Source of the DNA: Cordia subcordata
Lineage: Eukaryota > Streptophyta > Magnoliopsida > Boraginales > Cordiaceae
Assembly: GCA_028554755.1 (NCBI GenBank)
Contig: JAPTOF010000010.1
Span: 5,740,001-5,804,000, forward strand
Direction: 5' to 3'
Length of the DNA: 64,000 nt
In this document: piece by piece, positions 11,100 to 23,108 of the stretch
Layout of the letters: each line of letters opens with the position of its first letter
Numbering within the stretch: position 1 is the stretch's first letter
The notes under the pieces: generated by a model
Seen by the model: only the letters and a program-made list of their open reading frames with translations
The model's database searches: none
What the model was told of the DNA's origin: nothing
Translations under genes and position numbers: made by a program

Positions 11100-12047
11100 T
11101 TTCTTTTTCCTATCAGATTCTTGTAAAGAAACTCTGTCAATTTTTTGTCACCATTTTTAATGGCAATTCCAATCCATTCGTTCACAAGCGAAGCCAAAAA
11201 TGAATCCTTGACGGAAGGCAAAGACAGAACCAATTAATTCGTGGTGCATATATCTTGCTGTTGATATCTTCGTAAAAGTGTGTTTGACAAATTCAAGGAG
11301 CTTTTCTTCTTCCTTAAAATCCTCTTCAAAACTGTCGAAGCTCTTGCGAAAATCCAAAGTGAGGTACGTAAGCCCATGCAGTGGCAAAGCCAAAACCCAG
11401 AGTTCAGCGGGTACAAATTTATATACGTGTAATTTTTAATATAAATAAAAAAATTAAATATAAAAATGTCTAATATTTAATAAAATAATAGTATCTTAAT
11501 ATACATAAAAATATAAAGAAATATATATCATTGTTGCAAATAGAACTATATTTTATATTTATTCTAGCTTGACTGGATATTTTGAAAACGATAAATATTC
11601 AACAAAAAAAAAAAAAACATTTCTTCATATATATAATTGATTAAGCAGTCATTTTTCTTTCATTTTTCCTTACTTTTTCTCATCTCTTCTATGTATATTT
11701 TTATCCTTTTTATTTTTTTACTTCCTTTATCACAATCATGAGGGGGTGCACTCTTATTGTAAGGGGATGCACCTCAGGTTAATTAATCTTTCATAATCAA
11801 AAAATGAACAAAAAAATGTAATAGTAATATTTTTTAATCAAAAAGTCAGGGGGTGCATGGGATCTCCCTGGAGCATATGTAGCTCCACCTATGAGCCCAT
11901 GCACTATACCATGTCTTGCAAAATGTATTAGTTCTTGCGGCTTCTTTAGGGCCCATGTGAGATAGTATTTGATGGATTATGTGTTCTGTGTAGTTGAGAG
12001 ACACCCGCCATTGATGAAGCTCTCTGTGAACCCTTTTTTGTGCTCAT
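11100..12047 (-). pseudogene. F-box gene copy in the inverted duplication, internally deleted
   Basis: The ATG-equivalent is at 12047. The 5' part matches the gene at 2009 (MSTKKGSQRASSMAGVS). A one-base insertion follows near the LPEH codons, and then a 513-bp transposon (11381-11893). About 950 bp of the LRR-coding middle is absent: the sequence jumps from the IGIAIKNG codons (near 11160) to the LYKNL codons (near 11125). The surrounding non-coding flanks on both sides are also homologous to those of the + strand gene, so the unit was duplicated as a block. It is not functional. Confidence 0.75.
11381..11893. mobile_element. MULE-like non-autonomous element with a perfect 10-bp TSD
   Basis: The target site AGCCCATGCA occurs at 11371-11380 and again at 11894-11903. 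The homologous F-box gene has a single, slightly different version there. The ends read GTGGCAAAGCC... and ...TAGCTCCACCTATG. A 9-11 bp TSD with degenerate short inverted ends fits Mutator-like elements. No coding capacity. Confidence 0.65.
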
Positions 12048-12130
12048 ATCTCTGTGCGTCAATTTGCTTGTCTCCGTTTTGAGAAACCCTAAGAAAGCTT
12101 TTTTTATGTTTCACCTTTTCTTTGGGCATA

Positions 12131-12818
12131 AAACCATCTCTAACATCATCCCTACATGTTAATACTCTTGAAGTAAATATGCTCCAACAGCTTCGCTAGC
12201 AAAATCCCTACGTGTAGAGTTGTTTTAAGCATTGGAAAAATTATCACTACATGTAGAGGGAGAAAAGCAATTTCTTACCCCATCCTTATACCTTTTTTAA
12301 TGTTAATTAAAAATTCAGCATCATCATATAAATTCAATTAACAATTTTTAATTTAAAATTAAGTATGATAAATAATTTATTAAATTAAGATCTAATATTA
12401 TAAAATATTAAATTAAAAATTCAATAATTTATAAAAACTATTAAAAAGACGAATTATTGTTCTACATCTCTGTGCTAGATAATTTAATACAAAATAATTT
12501 GTTAAAAATAAAAATACTATTATTAAATTCAAAATTAAAAATAACTTGTAATTGATAATATAACATTTTTCTTCAATAATCAATTAATACAAAAAAATTA
12601 AATAATATATTTATAACTAAATTATAAAATAGAGTAAAAAGTGGGGAAGCTATTGGAGTAAAGTTGAAATACAAGATCCCTCGAACTAAGAATATATAAA
12701 GAGTAGGGAAGCTGAAGAAGTAAAATTAAAATATAAAGCCCCTACAAGTAAAAAAAATGACTTCAAAATCATTACATGTAGGGAATACGACAAAGAAACT
12801 ATTAGAATTGACCTAATT
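12131..12818. mobile_element. MITE-like insertion in the duplicated promoter region
   Basis: The duplicated F-box upstream sequence is interrupted between TTTCTTTGGGCA and GGACTACCCACTAAAAGG. The other arm (1880-1940) has no such insertion. The inserted DNA has similar subterminal inverted motifs (CCCTACATGT on the left, ACATGTAGGG on the right) and repeated CTACATGTAG cores. The class is not certain, and a TSD is not clear. Confidence 0.5.
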
Positions 12819-13259
12819 AAGGACTACCCACTAAAAGGCCCAACTTTTGACCCAAAAATATATAAATCCTAAAAGGCCCAACCAAGTTTTTATGTGGTGA
12901 ATAGAACCAATTACTCTTGGTAAAGAATTTGAGCTTGAATTCTTAAAACAATGACTTATTTGAGTATGTTTGTAGAAAATAAAGAAATAATATGAGTTAT
13001 TTGTGAAAATTTTCCCTTTTTGGGGTTGAAAAGAAACTTCCATAAACTTTCAAGATAATACAACTTTAACTGATTGAACTGAGCCGAATTTGTGTAATAT
13101 TTGAAATCATAGAATTGAACCTTTTTGGTTTGGCTTCAATATTTAAATATTAACCGATTTCTTAACATAATTTGGATAACCGAATAATTGAAGTTTTAAC
13201 TGAATTTCCGAGTTAGTAACTTTAAAATTAGGAGAAAAAGAAAAAGAAAATATGCAAAA

Positions 13260-14199
13260 AAACAAAATATATAATATAATGTTTTTGCATTCTTTATAAA
13301 AAAATATGTGGGTGGGGGTGGGGGTATGTGAATATGACTTTAATGAAGCACAAAACTTTGCATGTGACATTCGTTGGACTTTCCTCTTCGGGAGCCTGCG
13401 TGCCAACATTTTAGTGTAATAAATCCCTCCGGTTGAAGACTAGTAGTTGGTGGTTACGCGGAGCTTTCAGAGAAGGATAACGTACTGCAAATGATTAAAT
13501 ACTAGGCTGTAGTTTCATCTGTCTATAGAAAAGTTTTTTGCATTGGGCTCCTATGGAGTAGCTGGATGCTTTTACGATTAATTATTAATTCTTTTGTCTT
13601 TTTATATAATAATCTTAATTAATGCAATAAGTGTGCAAATATTTTTAAGTTAAAAAAAAAAAAGGACACCATCCTCGAATTAGAGCCTATTTTGCTCTGT
13701 TTATTTGGGGGTTTTAAGCTCCGACAGTAAAAAATTATTTGAAAATATTTTTTTAATGTTAGAACTTATAAGCCTCAAAATAAGTAAAGCCAAACAGGCT
13801 ATTAGATTATTTTCCAAAAATTGCATGTGCTAGCTTGGGGAATAGTATAATACCAAAACTGCTGATTTTAATAGAAAAAAGCCCTTCTTTACATTTAGGT
13901 GGCATAATTTGCATCAATGAATCTGCACTAATATTGAGAAAAGTAGGTTTGTGCTCTAAATGGGTAAGTGCAAAAAAGCTAGCCTTTATTTGTATTGAAA
14001 TAACCAGAAATTAGTAGTAGTTCACAGTGATTTGTCATAATTATCGTAATAATTTGAATAAGTTATCTATCCATTATAATTAACGAATGTGAAGAATTCA
14101 TATCCTCTGTGTTGAGGGGAAAAAAGATCAGCTAAAATTGATAAGTAAAGCTTAAAAGATGACTTTAATCTTACAAGATAGCTTCTTTTTGATGTCCAA
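13260..14199. other. Intergenic
   Basis: No gene is seen. A short element-like stretch at about 13697-13802 begins GCTCTGTTTATTTGG and ends CCAAACAGGCTATTAG. It resembles the Tourist-like ends but is too diverged to assign. Confidence 0.35.
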
Positions 14200-14534
14200 T
14201 CAGATCATAAACACTCAGAATCACATAGTGAACAGTTATTCTCCGCAGCTATTTAGATCTTCCCATATTAATTACTTTTTAAAATGATATTAAAAATAAA
14301 ATTCATTTGTTCATATGCATATAATATTATGTCAGTTGTACATAGAATTCAAATTAAAAAAATTCAAAATATAATTTTGTCTCTTTTGTAACTCGCCGTT
14401 TTGGAATTTAAATTTTATAAATAACTAAGATGATATACTATGCCCATAAATAATTACAATTTTCTCTCATTTCATTATTAAAGATTAATTAATATGTGAG
14501 GATTGTAATGTTTTATTGCTCTCTATTACGTCAA

Positions 14535-14760
14535 GGTTCTGTTTAAATTGGTTTTTTGTTTTTCAAAAACAATTCCTTTTCTTGAATAAAAAGTATATTA
14601 TTTTTGTAATAATTATTTGGTTTGACTTTAAAAATTGAAACTCTAAAAAAAATTCAAATACAACTTTTTTTTCAGAAGTTAAAACTTTTAAATGCTCAAA
14701 AAAACTCTTTTTTAAAAAATTACTAAAAAAAACATTTTAAAAAAAGTCAATCTAAATAAA
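14535..14760. mobile_element. Tourist-like MITE copy 4 (old, inside unit A)
   Basis: Ends GGTTCTGTTTAAATTGG and GTCAATCTAAATA are diverged versions of the family termini. It is the counterpart of the MITE at 16354-16577 in unit B, so this insertion predates the tandem duplication. Confidence 0.6.
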
Positions 14761-15053
14761 TAGTAAGTATTGAATTCTATCATATATACTACCATTGTCA
14801 TGTGTAAGATTAAAAAACAAATCACCCCATTCTCTATAAAATTAAATCTTTTAGACGAAGGGTTCATTTATCAGTAGCCCCCACAAAATACTCCCAAGAT
14901 TTCGCCATCAAATCTTAAGAGGTGTCGACAAAAAATCTAAATGTTCGACAAATGGGTGGACTACTTTGATTGTGGAATCTTATTGAGGTACAAGTCAATT
15001 GCACGTACGATAGCAATAATACTATAATGACGGCTCACTTGAGTTGATTTTTA

Positions 15054-15230
15054 ACGGCTCATTTGCTTTTTTTTTTTTTAATAATTTTTGAAAATATATT
15101 TTTTAAAAAATTAAAAATTTTAACTTCTAAAAAAAATTATATTTAAACTTTTTTATAACTTCAGCTTCTTTTGAAGCTAAATTAAATAATTATTACAAAA
15201 TAATGTAAAAAAAATAAATCAGAATAGGCC
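15054..15230. mobile_element. Tourist-like MITE copy 5 (only in unit A)
   Basis: Ends are ACGGCTCATTTG and AGAATAGGCC, with TSD TTA on both sides. It is absent from the corresponding place in unit B, so it was either inserted after the duplication or deleted from B. Confidence 0.6.
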
Positions 15231-16011
15231 TTAAGTCTCATTCTTTTCGCGTGATGATGTTCGATAAAGTTAAATAAGCAAATAAAAAAGTTAGAGAGAC
15301 TTAAAAGGAACAATAGTCTCAAAACCTGTCTGCTTAATTTATGACCAAAAAGGAAAACCATGATTCGCTTTCTAAAATTTATATAATTACTGTTTTCGCA
15401 TTAACAGTTTTGTTTATTAATCCATGATTTGTTTAAAGGTCATTTTGCTTTGGGAGCCTTTTCACTTTCTGCAAATAAGACTTTAATTTCATAGAATTAA
15501 TATGGACAACCACGTTTTCTGTCACTAATTTACTATTAATTGAATTTACTAGAGAAAAGATGACAAAAAGCCTGTCTCCAAATGCTTTGTTTTACTTATA
15601 AACCCCACAATTTAAAAAACACCAGAATACGAGAGAAAAGATATAACCCCCGCTTTTAAATCGTCTTATGTTTTACTTATCAAAAGTTTATAGGATAAGA
15701 TAGAAGTAGAACCTCAACTTGACAATATTATTAATAAATATTTCAAGTAGTTACAACTATTTTTCATAAATAATAACTAATAAAGTTTAAACCCGACAAA
15801 AGTTGAATTGGGATTGTTGGTAAAATAATATTGTTATTTTTTTCTAAAATAAGTGAGTGGGACGTCAAACAAATTAATATTACTCATTTATTTAATGTAT
15901 GTGTGTGTCACCTGGAATGTGCTTCCATCAATCCAGTTTGACGGTCAGCGGTCAACTTATAATCCCCGTATTTGATAAACTATTTGTAACAAATCAATCA
16001 ACACATGCAAG

Positions 16012-17472
16012 TCAGATCATAAACACGCAGAATCACATAGGGAATAGTTATACTCCGCAGCTATTTAGATATTCTCATATTAATTATTTTTTAAAATAAT
16101 ATTAAAAATAAAATTCATTTATTCTTATGAATATAATATTATGTCAGTTGTTCATAGAATTCAAATTAAAAAAAATATTTTTTTCCAAATATAATTTTCT
16201 CTCTCTTGTGACCAGCCTTTTTGGAATATGAATTTTATAAATAACTAAGCTGATATTATATGCACGTAAATAATTACAATTTTCTCTCATTTCATTATTA
16301 AAGATTAATTAATATGAGAGGATTGTAATGTTTTATTGCTCTCTATTACATCAAGGGTCCACTTAGATTGACTCTTTTTTATTTTCCTAGAAAGAACCCC
16401 TTTTTCCTTGAAAAAGAGAATATTATTTTTATAATAACTATTTGGCTTGGTTTTAAAAAAAAAAAAACTTTTTTCAAATACAACTTTTTTCAGAAGCCAA
16501 AATTTTTAACTTCTCCAAAAGCTCTTTTTCTAAAAGTTATTATAATATGCTTTTAAAAAGTCAATTCGAATGAACCCTAAATACTAAATCTATCTTATAT
16601 ATATATACACACCAATGTCATGTGTAAGATTAAAAAACAAATCACCTAATTCTCTGTAACATTAAATCTTATTGAGGTACAAGGCAATGGCACGGATGAT
16701 AAATCTCATTCTTTGACATGATGATGTTCGATAAAATTAAATAAGCAAATAAAAAAGCTGGAGAGACTTCGAAAAGAACAAAAGTCTCAAATTAAAACCT
16801 GAGCTAGTCAACCGTGGCTGCTTAATTTATGACCAAAGAGAAGAACCATGATTGGCTTTCTAAAGTTCATATCATTACTCTTTTTGAATTAACATTTTTG
16901 TTTATTAATTCATGATTTGTTTAATGGTGATTTTGCTTGGGAGCCCTTTTCACTTTCTGTAAATAGGAGCTTAGTTTCATAAAGTTAATAGGGACGACGT
17001 CGTTTTCTCTCACTAATTGGCCACTACTTTAGTTTAGTGAAGAAAAGACGACAAAAAACGCTTATATCCAAATGCTTTGTTTCATTTATAAACCCCACAA
17101 GTTAAGAAATACGAGAAGAGATGTAACCTTCATTTTCAAAACGTGTTATGTTTTACTTATCAAAAGTTTGGATAGAAGTAGAACCTCGACTTAGCAGCAC
17201 TATTAGTAAATAGTTCAAATAATTACAACTATTTTTTTTGTAAGCGATAATTAAAGTATAAATTTGGCGAAAGTTAAATAGGGAGTACGGTAAATTATAT
17301 GTATTTTGAAAAAAGTGAATGGGACGTCATAGAAATGAATATTACTCATTTATTTAATGTATTTGTCAGTCACCTGGAACGTGCTTCCTTCAATCCAGGT
17401 TGACGGTCAGCGGTCAACTCATAGTCCTCGTGTTTGATAAACTATTCATAGCAAATCAATCAACACATGCAA
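16012..17472 (+). repeat. Long direct duplication, unit B (1.46 kb)
   Basis: Second copy of the unit at 14200-16010. The two abut with essentially no spacer (CAACACATGCAA then GTCAGATCATAAAC). It ends about 1.97 kb before the AMT1 start codon. Confidence 0.85.
16354..16577. mobile_element. Tourist-like MITE copy 6 (counterpart of copy 4 in unit B)
   Basis: Ends are AGGGTCCACTTAGATTGAC and AAGTCAATTCGAATGAACCC. The flanks are the same as those of the MITE at 14535-14760, confirming it was duplicated together with the unit. Confidence 0.65.
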
Positions 17473-19320
17473 ATTGCGAAACGTATTATTAATTAGCATT
17501 ACATTTTCCACAGAATTCTAAGGATTCTCATGAATAAATAATCAATTTCGCTCAGTCTCTGAGATATTATCACACAAATGATCTCGTAAAACTCAGAATT
17601 TCAAATGTATATAATCACCTAGAGAGCATCTTGATGCCAACTACAGTTGGAGCTAATAGCTTCAATTTATTAACACCAATGATATATCTTTCAAAAAATA
17701 TCACCAAAATTTGGGTTTTTTTTAACTAATGCGTTATGTGATCTTCCCTGATAAGTGTCATAATAAATATAATGAGATATATTTATTAAAAAAAAAAACA
17801 AATATTATGTCTTTTGACATATAAAAAATAAAAATTAAATAATAGTGGCAAAAAACACACGATTTAGCACTCATTTTTTAACAATCATATAAATGATTTT
17901 TTTTTAAATAGTGGGAGTCAAGCTAATTCTTTTTACTCTTGAAAAACTTCGTAGATGCACACACTTTCGGAGAATATAACCCCAACTCACTTTAGTATTT
18001 TATCCTCAAAATCAATAAAAACTGTAAGACTTGTACATAGATTTATTTATGAAGACCGGTGTATCTTACTTGTCTTGTCATTTACAAATAAGATTTTCTA
18101 TAATCATGCACATCATAAATGAAAAATAGCAATAACAAGACTATACACATAAACAATAATTTCATTTAAAAATTTAAATTAACATATACATACATATATA
18201 TATATATATTTGTTTGGTAGTCTTTAGAGGTGGATATTTAATGCAAAATTTAACATCACATGTGTCATAGCACGTTTGGAAAAGTCTCTAGCATGGCAGC
18301 ATCTCTGCCAGTATGGTTTGTATTGATGGATTAAATGTGGTCTAGAATTTTGTTGACGTTAATTTATTAGAATTTGTCTGCATCCTTCCACTAGTCAAGA
18401 GTTCCCATTCTCTCTCTGTGACCTTAGATAAAAGATTCACATGAATCTATAATTTGTTTCCCGTAAGCCTCTTTCGGGACCTATCGGAACCCGCTTTTAA
18501 CTAACTTTCCACAATGTTTTAAATCAAACGCGGTCTCTCGTAACATATAATATTATCAAATATATTTAATAATTAATAATAATTATTATTATTATAAAAG
18601 AATTCAATGTAAAAACAACGATAACCCTTTTATTGATGATTGAGATCTGCTATCAAATCTTTTACTTTTAAAAATGGTTTAACTTGAGTTCTTTTTCAAG
18701 AATTTTAACTTTCAGTTAGAATAGAGTAAATTCTATTTTTTTTTTTATCTATTTGTGTTTTGTAAAGTTTACATAAAATCACTTGTAGTTTTAGCACTTG
18801 CTAATATTATTTATGTTATACAAAATGTTGGTGATCCTGTCCCTCATCTCCAAAACTTGAGAGGTTTGTGTACTTTTTTTTTTCTAGTATAAGAAAGTAT
18901 CAACAATTTTTGAAACACACAAACGTTGTTATTTAACTTTCACAAAATACAAACAGTAAAACCTTCAAACATTTATTAAAAATAAAATTTTCACAAAATC
19001 GGAAGTAAGTTTTGTACTAAAAAAGTCCAAATAAATTTTAAGTCTCAACCCAACCACTTCTTCACTAGAGAGCCTTAAGCTTTTGGAGTGTCACATGAAC
19101 CTTAATAATTAACCAAAAGATGACCATTAATTATTTCTCTCAATTTGCGTAGCCTACATGAATAGCACGTGCCTATTTTCCAGGCCACCTCACCCCACCC
19201 AATACACACATTCAGCGGCACACTCTTAATGACCTAATTACTCGTTGCCAACACCATTAATTGCACCAAAAACCTCCCAAAAATAGCACTCACAACACAA
19301 AGAAAAGTCAAATTTTCCCA
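17473..19320. other. AMT1 upstream region
   Basis: Non-coding. A (TA)n tract lies at 18186-18209. No transposon termini were recognised. The last 1-2 kb should include the AMT1 promoter. Confidence 0.45.
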
Positions 19321-19328
19321 CTATAAAA
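19321..19328 (+). promoter_or_regulatory. TATA box of AMT1
   Basis: CTATAAAA lies 119-126 bp upstream of the AMT1 ATG. A pyrimidine-rich leader follows (a run of about 11 C residues at 19353-19363, then TCTC repeats), typical of plant 5' UTRs. The transcription start would fall near 19350. Confidence 0.6.
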
Positions 19329-19446
19329 CGGGATCAAGCGCCTCACTCACCACCCCCCCCCCCACACTACTCTCTCTTATACTCTCCTCTCTCCATTAGA
19401 ACTCTCTCCACTCTCCTCTTCCTCTCTTCACTCAAAACCACCATCC

Positions 19447-20940
19447 ATGGCGGAGCTGAACTGCTCCCCCGGCGACCTAGCCGCACTTCTCGGCCCCAAC
19501 ACCACCAACGCCCTGAGAGCAGCCAACTACATCTGCAGCCAGTTCCAAACCGTCTCTGATAAGTTCAACGATACCCGCTACGCCGTCGACTCCACTTATC
19601 TCCTCTTCTCCGCTTATCTCGTCTTCTCCATGCAGCTCGGCTTCGCCATGCTCTGTGCAGGCTCCGTCAGGGCCAAGAACACCATGAACATCATGTTAAC
19701 AAACGTCCTGGACGCCGCCGCCGGTGGGCTGTTTTACTATCTCTTCGGCTTCGCCTTCGCTTTTGGGTCTCCTTCAAATGGGTTCATCGGAAAACACTTC
19801 TTCGGGCTCAATGATATGCCATCCTCGTCGCATGATTACAGCTCTTTCCTTTACCAATGGGCGTTCGCCATTGCTGCTGCCGGAATCACTAGCGGCTCCA
19901 TAGCTGAAAGAACACAGTTCGTCGCCTATTTGATATATTCTTCTTTCCTTACAGGCTTTGTTTACCCTGTTGTTTCGCATTGGTTTTGGTCTAATGATGG
20001 TTGGGCTAGCGCTTTCAACACTGATAATCTTCTGTTCGGCACCGGCGTGATCGATTTCGCCGGCTCAGGCGTTGTTCACATGGTTGGTGGCATTGCGGGC
20101 CTGTACGGCGCCCTCATTGAAGGCCCGAGAATCGGCCGGTTCGATCACTCCGGCCAGTCCGTGGCTTTACGTGGCCACAGTGCATCATTAGTCGTGTTGG
20201 GCACTTTTCTGCTATGGTTTGGCTGGTATGGTTTCAACCCGGGTTCGTTTACCAAGATTTTGGTTCCATATTCAGCCGGAGACTACTACGGCCAGTGGAG
20301 CGCGGTGGGCCGGACGGCGGTGACCACCACATTGGCCGGCTGCACCGCAGCGTTAACAACTTTATTCGGGAAAAGAATTCTGTCAGGCCACTGGAACGTG
20401 ACGGACGTCTGCAATGGCCTGCTCGGCGGATTTGCAGCTATCACCGCCGGTTGCTCGGTGGTGGAGCCCTGGGCGGCGGTGGTATGCGGCTTCGTGGCGG
20501 CTCTCGTGCTGATCGGCTGCAACAAATTAGCAGAGAAGCTCAAATTTGACGACCCTTTAGAGGCCGCGCAGCTGCATGGGGGCTGCGGAGCATGGGGTGT
20601 GATTTTCACAGCGTTGTTTGCTAAAGAGAAGTATGTGAACCAAGTGTACCCGGGCAAACCGGGTCGGCCATACGGGTTGTTCATGGGTGGTGGGGGAAAG
20701 CTATTGGCAGCTCATGTGATCCAAATCCTTGTGATAATCGGGTGGGTCAGTGCCACCATGGGTCCATTGTTCTTCGTCCTTCATAAGCTTAAGCTGCTTC
20801 GGATCTCGGCCGATGACGAAATGGCGGGTATGGATCTGACCCGGCATGGCGGGTTTGCTTATGTGTACCATGATGAAGATGATGGGCATAGAAATGGTGG
20901 CCTTCCAATGACCAGGATTGATCCGACCCGTTCTAGTTAG
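19447..20940 (+). CDS. AMT1: AMT1-type high-affinity ammonium transporter
   Basis: Single-exon gene of 497 codons, the normal length and the usual intronless structure of plant AMT1. The product is a plasma-membrane trimer that takes up ammonium in roots and other tissues. The start codon sits in CCATCCATGG. Visible family features include the N-terminal MAELNCS, the pore aspartate D203 ([11 protein letters not shown]) and the twin histidines H211 and H377. The ammonium-transporter signature [17 protein letters not shown] is at 368-384, and the cytosolic C-terminal regulatory tail starts [15 protein letters not shown] (461-475). T465 corresponds to the C-terminal threonine (T460 in Arabidopsis AMT1;1) whose phosphorylation shuts the trimer; that role is established for the family and inferred here. 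The coding region is much more GC-rich than its surroundings. No defects were seen. It is closest in style to AMT1;1/AMT1;2; the exact paralogue is not assigned. Confidence 0.97.
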   Translation: MAELNCSPGDLAALLGPNTTNALRAANYICSQFQTVSDKFNDTRYAVDSTYLLFSAYLVFSMQLGFAMLCAGSVRAKNTMNIMLTNVLDAAAGGLFYYLFGFAFAFGSPSNGFIGKHFFGLNDMPSSSHDYSSFLYQWAFAIAAAGITSGSIAERTQFVAYLIYSSFLTGFVYPVVSHWFWSNDGWASAFNTDNLLFGTGVIDFAGSGVVHMVGGIAGLYGALIEGPRIGRFDHSGQSVALRGHSASLVVLGTFLLWFGWYGFNPGSFTKILVPYSAGDYYGQWSAVGRTAVTTTLAGCTAALTTLFGKRILSGHWNVTDVCNGLLGGFAAITAGCSVVEPWAAVVCGFVAALVLIGCNKLAEKLKFDDPLEAAQLHGGCGAWGVIFTALFAKEKYVNQVYPGKPGRPYGLFMGGGGKLLAAHVIQILVIIGWVSATMGPLFFVLHKLKLLRISADDEMAGMDLTRHGGFAYVYHDEDDGHRNGGLPMTRIDPTRSS

Positions 20941-21196
20941 GATTATTTTATTTTATTTTTATTCTAGTAATTTTGTGTTTGATTAGCCTATTATATTATT
21001 AGGATTGAAGAAAAAAGAGAAGAAAATTTGTGTAAGAAAATTCTTGGGTAGGTATTTGGTGGTTGTGAATGAAGATATTGAACTTTATTTTTATTTTTAT
21101 TTTTTATAGTCAAGTTGTGAGTGAAGATAACGTGAACATGGAGCTCATCAATCTATTGATCTCCATATTTGACTATGAATTTTCAAAGTTATCAAC
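20941..21196. other. AMT1 3' region
   Basis: T-rich sequence after the TAG stop (TTATTTTATTTTTATTC). The 3' UTR and polyadenylation site probably lie within the first 200 bp, but the exact site cannot be fixed. Confidence 0.4.
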
Positions 21197-21495
21197 TTGC
21201 CATTTATTCCAATGGAAGTCACCATTGCTGGACCCTTTTTTGGTCTCTTAGGACGAGAAATTTCTTCGAAAAATCCTTTAAACTTATGTCATGATAAAAA
21301 ATATACGATCTCACCAAAGAGATAAAGTACGAAAATTTGTGGTAAATTTCTTCTTGCCATTTATTCCAATGAAAATCACTTGGATAGATTCTTTTTTGTC
21401 TTTTACGAAAATCTTTTAAATGTATGCCGTATTTATAAACACGCGTTTCCACCAAAGAGATAAAAGTACGAAAACTTGTGGTGAATTTCTTTTTC
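21197..21495 (+). repeat. Two tandem units of about 140-156 bp
   Basis: CTTGCCATTTATTCCAATG recurs at 21198 and 21353. ACCAAAGAGATAAA, followed by TACGAAAA, recurs about 137 bp later. Function unknown. Confidence 0.65.
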
Positions 21496-21951
21496 CCATT
21501 TCGGTGATGTTTCAGTTTCGTAGCATTCAAATTTGAACTCCATTAAAGGTGGTGGATTTGCATTCTAACAAATGTGATTCTAGATGATTTTGTGAATTAA
21601 TTTCTCATAAGTGCATATTTAACGCTATATTTTAGCTTATAAGCAAAGTTTAAGTTGACAATTTCCACTAAGCAAAAGTATAGCTAAATGTTTCGGACTC
21701 ATTATTGAATTTTGTGTGGATAGATTCACTCATTCACGCATCAAAGTGGTGTGGTTCAAAGAATCTCCCAAGATCACGGGGGGGACAATACACTTTTATG
21801 TGAAGAGGAGAGAATCTTGTGATCCTAAAAGAATGGGGAAAGGTTCTTCTCAACAGAAGTGGCTCAGTGGTCCACAGATTCTGATGTGTGGTTTGCTATG
21901 TGCCTGCACATCATATGCTTGAAAATTACTTGGCTGAGAGAAGGCTATGTA

Positions 21952-22275
21952 ACTATGTTTATAAACAGTGAGTTGAACGATATTAGTGGCAGAGAAATGG
22001 ATATTCAGGTCCTTATTTGTTTTTATATATTAGACTAAAGAAACCTTTCGATTCTTTATTTTCTACTATGTTTATAGATAGCCGAGTTGAACGATATTAG
22101 TCGCGGAGAAATAGACATTCAAGTCCCTTGTTTGTCTTCGAATATTAGACTAAACAGGTCTTTTGATTCTTTATTTTCTCCCGTGTTTATAAATAGCAAG
22201 TTGTAGAATATTAATGGGAGAGAAATAGACCTCTCTATTAGACCAAATAAGTCTTACAGTTCTTTATTTTCTCTC
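21952..22275 (+). repeat. Three tandem units of about 114 bp
   Basis: Each unit holds a (T)GTTTATA...AG start, GAATATTA or ACGATATTAG, GAGAAATAGACATTC, ATTAGACTAAA and ends CTTTATTTTCT. Units start near 21952, 22065 and 22179. Non-coding. Confidence 0.75.
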
Positions 22276-22960
22276 CCTAGATTCTTCGGTTAATTAAAAT
22301 TAACCGAAGAGTTAACTATCTTTAAAGAATATCATTTATGTCTTTTGTTCGACAAATGTTAAAACAAAAACCTAATCTTTCTTTTATTCTTTTATTTTTA
22401 GTATGAATCATTCACCATTTTGGTGGATGAAAAGTAAAATAAAAAATTAAAAAACTTCCCCGACAGTCATTGACCATTTAAAGAGTCTTCAAGAATATTT
22501 TTGTAAAGAAGATGAAAAAAAAAATCCAATATAAATCTGACAACAGTGATTATAACATTTATGTCTTATTTTCCAATTGGAGTAAATCAAACCAAAATCA
22601 ATAATCAGCACCTTTTTTTTTGTCGCGAGGAATAATTAGCATTTTAACTGTACGTGACTGACACATGAGCTTTCAACTCCTATGATTTCCACATTAGAAT
22701 TTTACCATCTATTCCTTTCGTGTTATCCACGCTAATAAGCTGACACAATTCCTTTAAAACTTTTGGTTTATTAGGAAGATTACATGTGAAAATATATTAG
22801 ATGGACCACCTTAATCATATTGCTGAGACAAGTATTCATATAAAATGTAATGTAATTACAAAATGTTGAATTTGTTGCCTAAACAATGAATTTAAGAGGA
22901 GGTGAGTTAGATTAATGGCACAAATAACAACTAAAAGCTCTTTTCAAATAGTTCAAGCAA

Positions 22961-23108
22961 TAACTCATACAAGATACAAAGAAAATAAGTAATATTAGTT
23001 GAATTTAAAGAGTTTAAAGGATAATAAGATTAAATAACTCATACAAGATAAAAAGAAAATAAGTAATATTAGTTGAATTTAAAGAGTTTAAAGGATAATA
23101 AGATTAAA
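22961..23108 (+). repeat. Near-perfect 74-bp tandem duplication
   Basis: Units 22961-23034 and 23035-23108 differ at about one position (GATACAAAG versus GATAAAAAG). This implies a recent duplication. Confidence 0.85.

Larger units (their letters stand above)
14200..16010 (+). repeat. Long direct duplication, unit A (1.8 kb)
   Basis: The unit starts TCAGATCATAAACAC and ends CAATCAACACATGCAA. It is repeated immediately downstream as unit B (16012-17472) with high similarity along nearly its whole length. Shared landmarks include CGATAAA(G/A)TTAAATAAGC, CCAAATGCTTTGTTT and GACGGTCAGCGGTCAACT. Unit A is longer because it holds a separate MITE at 15054-15230 and about 170 bp more around 14880-15050. 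No coding capacity was found in either unit. Confidence 0.85.

Noticed and set aside
14200..17472. The two long direct repeats as LTRs of a retrotransposon
   Set aside because: They abut with no internal region, primer-binding site or polypurine tract, and lack TG...CA ends. A tandem duplication is simpler.
20286..20684. Open frame on the - strand inside AMT1
   Set aside because: Mirror of a GC-rich coding region. The + strand frame is a full-length conserved transporter.
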